Source of the DNA: Phycisphaerae bacterium | Lineage (GTDB): Bacteria > Planctomycetota > Phycisphaerae > JAAYCJ01 | Reading direction: 5' to 3' | NCBI GenBank assembly: GCA_015486815.1 | Contig: WFQY01000155.1 | Span: 1-9,204 of the forward strand | Length of the DNA stretch: 9,204 bases | In this document: positions 6,534-9,204 of the stretch, one piece after another | Position numbering within the stretch: position 1 is the first letter of the stretch | Layout of the letters: every line of letters starts with the position of its first letter | Notes under the pieces: generated by a model | What the model saw: the letters and a program-made list of their open reading frames with translations, nothing else | Databases searched by the model: none | Told to the model about the DNA's origin: nothing | Position numbers and translations under genes: made by a program

Positions 6534-8025
6534 CTTTCTCTGCCCTTTCGATAATCGTATTGATAATTTTCGTAGTGCTATATTCGTGTTCTATCGGAGC
6601 AAGTGCAACTTGTCCACCATAACTCGTAACAAATTCGTGGCCAACGACACCTTCGACACTATAATCCTGACCTTTGACGAGTACATCGGGCTTTATTTCC
6701 TTTATCAAATGGATAACCGATGGCTCATCGAATATTACGACATAATCGACAGCTTGCAGGGCAGCAAGCATACGTGCACGTTCTTTTTCATTTATCAACG
6801 GTCGGTTCGGGCCTTTTATCTTTTTGACTGAACTGTCGGAATTCATCCCGACGACGAGCAAATCGCCCTGCTCGCGTGCGAATTCGAGATAGCTAACGTG
6901 GCCGGGATGAAGTAAATCGAAACAGCCATTGGTGAACACGATTTTCTTTCCAGCTGAGCGAAGAAGCTCAAGCTCGCATATCAACTGAGCCCTGTCAATC
7001 AATTTGCCCTGATGTCGGCGGTGTTGAGTAAGTAATTCAAATTTCAGCTGATTGCGTGTAATAGGAACTGCGCCCGACTGCTGAACTTCCCACCCGCCAG
7101 CAATGTTCGCTAAGACAGCGGCATCATTGACATCGAGACCTTCACCAACGCCCACAGCAAGAGACGCTAATACCACATCACCCGCTCCGGTATTGTCATA
7201 AACATCACGCGGCTGAGTCGGAATATGGGTGTATGATTTGCCATCGGATACTAATATACCGTCTCTGTCGAGTGTAATAGCTACGGATTTGACATTGAAG
7301 TTTCGGATCAATATATCAGCTGACTGTTTTGCGTCGTCTATTGTTCTGATATTTATACCGCTGGCTTTTGATGCTTCGATTCTGTTAGGCGTTATCAATG
7401 TCGCACCGGCATAGCGAGAAAAATCCGATATACTTGCAGGGTCAACCACAACGGAAATCTTCCGCTGATTAGCCTGCGATATGATCCATTGCGAAAAACC
7501 ATTATCGGAAAATATTCCCTTGTTGTAATCTTCCAAAGCAATTAGCTGAACTTTATCGATAAGTTTTGAGACAATTTGTCTGAGCTTATCGATAAGTTCC
7601 GGTGAATAACATTGTGCATCTTCCGTATCGACTCTCAAAAGCTGTTGGCGGATACGATGCTGAGCCATTCCTATCATCCGCTGTTTTACTGTTGTGGTGA
7701 TATGCTCATTGATAATCAAACCGGTAATATCAGCGTCTGCATCTTTGAGTAGTCGACTGATAGCTGTTCCCGCTTTATCGTTTCCTACGACGCCGAGACA
7801 GTAAGTTTTCGCTTCAAGACCGAGCATACTGGCAGCCACCGAACCGGCACCGCCAAGCCTATGCGTACGTGAGACAACACGCATCACCGGTACGGGCGCC
7901 TCGGGACTTATACGCTCGATATCACCGACAAGATATTCATCGAGCATATAATCGCCGACGAGCAAAATCGATGCCCGCCTGTCTGATTCGAGATGTTTTA
8001 CAAGTTCACTTATTCGTTCGTACAT
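6511..8025 (-). CDS. hldE: Bifunctional heptose 7-phosphate kinase / heptose 1-phosphate adenylyltransferase
   Basis: HldE carries out two non-consecutive steps: it phosphorylates heptose 7-phosphate at C1 and, after GmhB acts, joins heptose 1-phosphate to AMP to give ADP-D-glycero-beta-D-manno-heptose. The 504 residues contain both domains. The N-terminal ribokinase-like kinase (about 1-325) shows GDYMLDEYLVGDIERISPEAP near residues 24-44, the RLGGAGSVA substrate segment (56-64) and YDNTGAGD with catalytic Asp283. The C-terminal cytidylyltransferase-like domain (about 355-495) shows FTNGCFDLLHPGH with the HxGH signature at 373-376 and a YSTTKII nucleotide-binding end at 482-488. The chain is slightly longer than E. 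coli HldE (477), with the extra length in linkers and the polar tail. The ATG at 8025 overlaps lpxK by 16 bases. Only a weak AGG abuts it, so translation is probably coupled to lpxK. Confidence 0.96.
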   Translation of the reverse strand: MYERISELVKHLESDRRASILLVGDYMLDEYLVGDIERISPEAPVPVMRVVSRTHRLGGAGSVAASMLGLEAKTYCLGVVGNDKAGTAISRLLKDADADITGLIINEHITTTVKQRMIGMAQHRIRQQLLRVDTEDAQCYSPELIDKLRQIVSKLIDKVQLIALEDYNKGIFSDNGFSQWIISQANQRKISVVVDPASISDFSRYAGATLITPNRIEASKASGINIRTIDDAKQSADILIRNFNVKSVAITLDRDGILVSDGKSYTHIPTQPRDVYDNTGAGDVVLASLAVGVGEGLDVNDAAVLANIAGGWEVQQSGAVPITRNQLKFELLTQHRRHQGKLIDRAQLICELELLRSAGKKIVFTNGCFDLLHPGHVSYLEFAREQGDLLVVGMNSDSSVKKIKGPNRPLINEKERARMLAALQAVDYVVIFDEPSVIHLIKEIKPDVLVKGQDYSVEGVVGHEFVTSYGGQVALAPIEHEYSTTKIINTIIERAEKDGSANRK

Positions 8026-9041
8026 ACCTGTTTTAATATATCACGAGAAAAATTCGTAAGCAACTGCTGTGATTTTTTTATTAGCAAATCTTTTCCGTTG
8101 TCCAGCAATTCAATTTCTATTTCAGTCGCAAATAATCGCTCGGTAGAAATACCAGCTGCTTTCATCATCGATGTATCGAGTTTGACAATATCTTTTTCGG
8201 TACATACAATAAAATCCGCCTGCACATTGTCAGCCTGCTTTTTTATATTCTGCAAATCCGTTTGTGTAAAGAAATGATGGTCGGGAAAAAATTTCGTTCC
8301 GACAATTCGAGCATTTAATTGGGCTATTGTTTTTTCAAATGATGCCGGTCGTGCAATCGAAGCGAAGAGAAAAACTTTTTTATCCCGAATCGTCTCAAGC
8401 GGAAAAGCTGATCTTTTAACATCTGTAAATCGTTTCGCTTTGTGTATCGAATATAAAATCGGAATATCATCAGTAATGCTTCGGAGTTTTTTTGTCAGCT
8501 CGTCGAGCTGGTCTGTGGTAATTTGGTCGGTTCGCGTGATAATTATCAAGTCGGCACGATTTAGAGAATCCAACGGTTCACGCAGGCGTCCTATCGGGAG
8601 CAATCTGCCACCGCCAAAGGGAAAAGTCGCATCTATCAGGCAAATATCCAAATCACGATTAAGCCGCCGATGTTGAAAGGCATCATCAGCGATAAGAATA
8701 TCCGCACCCTGCTCTGTCGCTTGCTCAGCGGCTTGTACTCTGTTCGGATTGGCAACGATTATCGTATCACCAAGACGTCTGCGAAATAACATTGTTTCGT
8801 CGGATTCTATTCCCGCCCTACCGCCATAGCCGCGAAGAATTATTCCCACTCGTGCTTCGAGAGATTTTATAAGCTCCGCCAGCAGTATTACTGTCGGAGT
8901 TTTTCCCGTCCCGCCAACGGTTATATTGCCAACAGAGATTACAGGCACATCAGGCCAATGCGCTTTCAAAACACCCCTATCATAAAGATAATTTCTCAGC
9001 CTGATTATCTGTCCGTATATCCCATCAATCAGTCCGGGCAA
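8010..9041 (-). CDS. lpxK: Tetraacyldisaccharide 4'-kinase, lipid A synthesis
   Basis: LpxK adds the 4'-phosphate to the tetraacyl disaccharide-1-phosphate at the inner face of the cytoplasmic membrane, giving lipid IVA. The 343-residue length fits the family. Visible signatures are LRNYLYDRG (15-23), the P-loop VGNITVGGTGKTP (37-49), LRGYGG (69-74), DDAFQHRRL (119-127), PIGRLREP (149-156), FPDHH (252-256) and CTEKD (280-284). The N-terminal membrane-associated helix is short and only moderately hydrophobic. The start is TTG (9041-9039): an in-frame TGA lies immediately upstream, and AAGGAG ends six bases before it. An ATG four bases further upstream is out of frame and would give only six codons. 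The gene begins three bases after the dehydrogenase stop and overlaps hldE, which ties lipid A phosphorylation to core heptose supply in one transcript. Confidence 0.95.
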   Translation of the reverse strand: MPGLIDGIYGQIIRLRNYLYDRGVLKAHWPDVPVISVGNITVGGTGKTPTVILLAELIKSLEARVGIILRGYGGRAGIESDETMLFRRRLGDTIIVANPNRVQAAEQATEQGADILIADDAFQHRRLNRDLDICLIDATFPFGGGRLLPIGRLREPLDSLNRADLIIITRTDQITTDQLDELTKKLRSITDDIPILYSIHKAKRFTDVKRSAFPLETIRDKKVFLFASIARPASFEKTIAQLNARIVGTKFFPDHHFFTQTDLQNIKKQADNVQADFIVCTEKDIVKLDTSMMKAAGISTERLFATEIEIELLDNGKDLLIKKSQQLLTNFSRDILKQVCTNE

Positions 9042-9044
9042 TCA

Positions 9045-9204
9045 TTACTCCTTCTTATATAGTTCGATCTTTTCGATGATAGCGTCCGCCATTTGCGAAG
9101 TACCGACAGCTGACGGGTCGTTACGGTCGGGCTTAAGGTCGTAAGTTACGTTTTTGCCTTCCGCAATTACGTCAGCTACAGCACGCTCCAATATTTCCGC
9201 TTCT
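9045..9204 (-). CDS. C-terminal end of an isocitrate/isopropylmalate dehydrogenase family protein (5' end outside window)
   Basis: A minus-strand frame enters at the right edge and ends at TAA 9047-9045, giving 52 complete codons. The residues AVADVIAEGKNVTYDLKP followed by AVGTSQMADAIIEKI match the C-terminal helix-strand-helix of the beta-decarboxylating dehydrogenases. In these, a TyrDL or equivalent segment leads into a G-T/S-rich turn and a final A-D-A-I helix. Members oxidise isocitrate or 3-isopropylmalate with NAD(P)+. The TYDL…GTSQMADAI form looks more like an isocitrate dehydrogenase than LeuB, but the specificity-determining part is outside the window. Three bases separate its stop from the lpxK start and the lpxK ribosome site lies within its last codons, so the two are co-transcribed. 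There are no neighbours here with a metabolic link to it. Confidence 0.8.
   Translation of the reverse strand, partial: EAEILERAVADVIAEGKNVTYDLKPDRNDPSAVGTSQMADAIIEKIELYKKE
9048..9053 (-). promoter_or_regulatory. Ribosome binding site that sets the TTG start of lpxK
   Basis: AAGGAG on the minus strand overlaps the last codons of the upstream dehydrogenase gene (…KKE). It lies six bases before the TTG at 9041, but only two bases before the out-of-frame ATG at 9045, so the TTG is the better-spaced start. Confidence 0.75.

Noticed and set aside
1455..9110. Repeated AGCTGA / TCAGCTGA words (for example near 1455, 2449, 7048, 7317 and 9109)
   Set aside because: They fall inside coding regions at irregular spacing and in different frames, and fit codon preferences such as GCT-GAC/GAT. 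I cannot count enrichment by eye; a k-mer test against a codon-matched background would decide.

Overview
The window looks like ordinary chromosomal DNA from a Gram-negative-type bacterium of moderate GC content. Genes are tightly packed, with many stop/start overlaps. An ADP-heptose cassette sits next to the lipid A kinase gene lpxK, so the cell probably makes lipopolysaccharide (LPS) with a heptose-containing core. The combination of this cassette, an AlaC-type aminotransferase, an Eis-like acetyltransferase and HypF reminds me of Planctomycetes (Phycisphaerae/Sedimentisphaerales). That placement is an impression from protein style, not a demonstrated assignment.

Plus-strand block (1-4923): the C-terminal tail of an unrecognised protein; an alanine-forming aminotransferase (alaC-like) two bases later; a 399-residue Eis-like GNAT acetyltransferase after a 55-bp gap; and hypF, whose ATG overlaps the acetyltransferase stop as ATGA. 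HypF makes the cyanide-ligand precursor for [NiFe]-hydrogenase maturation. No hydrogenase or other hyp gene is visible here.

Junction (4924-4976): the two blocks converge across about 50 bp with no clear hairpin terminator. A short 15-bp tandem repeat lies here. It continues the reading frame of the last minus-strand gene beyond its amber stop.

Minus-strand block (9204 down to 4977), in transcription order: the end of an isocitrate/isopropylmalate dehydrogenase family gene, lpxK (TTG start), hldE (bifunctional heptose kinase/adenylyltransferase), gmhA, gmhB, and a 129-residue two-helix membrane protein of unknown function. Neighbouring genes overlap by 13-23 bp or are 3-25 bp apart, so this is almost certainly one operon. 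GmhA, HldE and GmhB together convert sedoheptulose 7-phosphate to ADP-D-glycero-beta-D-manno-heptose. LpxK phosphorylates the lipid A disaccharide on which the core is built. The HldD epimerase and the heptosyltransferases are not in the window.

I saw no mobile elements, CRISPR arrays, tRNA or rRNA genes. No stretch over 300 bases lacks a gene. I did not find a clearly new system. The best leads are the membrane protein at the end of the heptose operon, its repeat-encoded acidic tail interrupted by an amber codon, a GmhB without its usual zinc site, and the isolated hypF coupled to an acetyltransferase gene.
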